A DNA stretch of 7,844 nt from Gammaproteobacteria bacterium (lineage in GTDB: Bacteria > Pseudomonadota > Gammaproteobacteria > Pseudomonadales > Azotimanducaceae_A). A program made the position numbers and the translations under genes. The stretch is from contig JAPPKV010000074.1 in assembly GCA_028819775.1 (NCBI GenBank), positions 1-7,844 on the forward strand, given 5' to 3'. Positions within the stretch are counted from its first letter, which is position 1. Every line of letters starts with the position of its first letter. Positions 6,724 through 7,844 of this stretch are shown in pieces. The notes below the pieces were generated by a model. That model saw only the letters and a program-made list of their open reading frames with translations. It had not been told where the DNA came from and searched no databases.

Positions 6724-7844
6724 TCATCTGCCAAACCGGTAGCGGAGCTTGACGAGCAGAGCCTCGCGCTGCGGCTCGCCGAAGGCATCGTCGAGGAGAT
6801 CGCGGAAACTCTTTTCGGTGGACGACTCGAACAGCGAGGCGTTGCGGTTGTAGACCACGAAGAGATCGGAGAGCGGTGCGATCTGCCAGCGGTAGCGGAC
6901 CTGTACGGTCATCCTGCTGATGGCGAACCGACGCCTTCCGATGGCACTCGGCACGAGGTCGCCGTGCGGGTCGATGGCCAATCGTTTGGTCCCGTGCGAC
7001 TTGAGCCCTGTCCATTCGGCCTGGATCCGTAGCTGCTGACGGGAAGTGAAAAACGCATCGAAGCGAAGGCGCGGTGACCACTGCTCGGTCTCGAACGCCT
7101 CGAAATGGCGACCGGTTTGCCAGAGCACCCAGGCATCGCGAGTGATGTAGATGAGGCCCGGGGAGACCGTAAGCCGAGGGACGGGTCGCCAGGTCGTGCT
7201 GATGTTGGCTTCGAGGAACCACCCCCCTTCGGGTTCGGTGCGGGCTTGGGCGCCGATGAAAGAGTAGAGACGCTTGGACGTATCGCTTCCCCAACTGGCC
7301 AGGATCCCGGCATGTCGTTTCACGCGGTAGTCGCCATTGCCACGGCTGTTTCGATCGTCCCAGTGCCCGGGGCGGAAGACGCCCCGGAGCGTGGCGCGGG
7401 TGTTGCTTTGAAACGACCAGTGTCGCGCGACGTCGACGACGCTGCCGATCCGGCGGCCGCTGCCGTTGAAGTCGGCAAACGTCGAGAACTGGGTGAATAC
7501 CTCGCGGAATCGTTCGGATTGGTGGTCTTGACGTTCGAAGCTGTACGAGACCCCGCGGTAGTCGTTGCGCCAGATGAAACCGGCGTCGTTGAGGTCGAGT
7601 TCGTCGTCGTAGTTGTCCACGCGCAGGACGTGCAAGTCGCCCCGGCGAGGAGCCCACCGAAGTTGGCCGTGTCCCCCTGCACCGGTGCTGTCCGGCACAT
7701 CGCTGAAGTACAACTGACCGTCCCAGGTCCATTTCGCGTCCGCGGTGCGATAGTGGCCGTCGATGCCGTGAGTGACGGCACGCCTGGCAGGATGGTCGAC
7801 CAGGGTTCCCATCCAGCCGATGGCGCGGCGAGCACCCCCGGCGG
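6724..7844 (-). CDS. DUF5916-type outer-membrane beta-barrel protein (partial, N-terminus off the right edge)
   Basis: 372 C-terminal residues; the frame is open through the right edge, so the methionine at 7812 is internal (reading AIGWMGTLVDHP). The sequence shows alternating hydrophobic/aromatic strands typical of an outer-membrane barrel. Blocks resembling DUF5916 (PF19313) are VTHGIDGHYR near the left of the visible part, DDELDLNDAGFIWRNDYRG, FADFNGSGR, and the end SDLFVVYNRNAS followed by LLVKLRYRFGR. Family members usually have an N-terminal CBM9-like carbohydrate-binding domain before the barrel; that part would lie outside the window. The substrate of the family is not known to me. 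A terminator-like hairpin follows and the gene is separated from the peptide operon by the small ORF and the transposase relic, so a functional link is unlikely. Confidence 0.78.
   Translation of the reverse strand, partial: AGGARRAIGWMGTLVDHPARRAVTHGIDGHYRTADAKWTWDGQLYFSDVPDSTGAGGHGQLRWAPRRGDLHVLRVDNYDDELDLNDAGFIWRNDYRGVSYSFERQDHQSERFREVFTQFSTFADFNGSGRRIGSVVDVARHWSFQSNTRATLRGVFRPGHWDDRNSRGNGDYRVKRHAGILASWGSDTSKRLYSFIGAQARTEPEGGWFLEANISTTWRPVPRLTVSPGLIYITRDAWVLWQTGRHFEAFETEQWSPRLRFDAFFTSRQQLRIQAEWTGLKSHGTKRLAIDPHGDLVPSAIGRRRFAISRMTVQVRYRWQIAPLSDLFVVYNRNASLFESSTEKSFRDLLDDAFGEPQREALLVKLRYRFGR

Noticed and set aside
6569..7732. 387-residue minus-strand frame overlapping the DUF5916 gene.
   Set aside because: Arg/Pro-rich without barrel-like strands; the neighbouring frame carries the DUF5916-like blocks and runs through the window edge.

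Overview
This is a GC-rich window (above 60% by eye), and every convincing gene lies on the minus strand. The gene types (an outer-membrane beta-barrel protein of the DUF5916 kind, a HlyD-type adaptor, C39-peptidase ABC exporters, an IS1-family transposase relic) point to a Gram-negative bacterium, most likely a proteobacterium; I cannot place it more closely.

Layout in the direction of transcription (right to left). (1) 7844-6724: the C-terminal part of a DUF5916-type outer-membrane barrel protein, start outside the window, followed by a terminator-like hairpin at 6643-6662. (2) 6565-6323: a small ORF whose N-terminus resembles a short conserved hypothetical family but whose C-terminus has diverged. 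(3) 6300-5563: an IS1-family transposase that still has an open frame but has lost its catalytic residues and much of its core. (4) 5479-1: a secretion operon for a leader-peptide-type peptide. It holds a 101-residue precursor with a nitrile-hydratase-like leader (NHLP) ending in Gly-Gly and a cysteine-free 24-residue core; a 92-bp spacer with a 9-bp inverted repeat; an unusually small HlyD-like adaptor; an ABC exporter with an N-terminal C39 peptidase (NHLM ABC1); and the partner exporter with a large non-peptidase N-terminal domain (NHLM ABC2), whose ATPase domain runs off the left edge.

Expected joint action: the precursor's leader is recognised by the C39 domain of the peptidase-exporter, cut after Gly-Gly, and the core is exported with help from the second ABC subunit and the adaptor. 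No maturation enzyme (LanM, YcaO, radical SAM or similar) is visible. Either it lies beyond the left edge, is encoded elsewhere, or the core is exported unmodified. The Cys-free core and the stripped-down adaptor are the most unusual parts of the locus.
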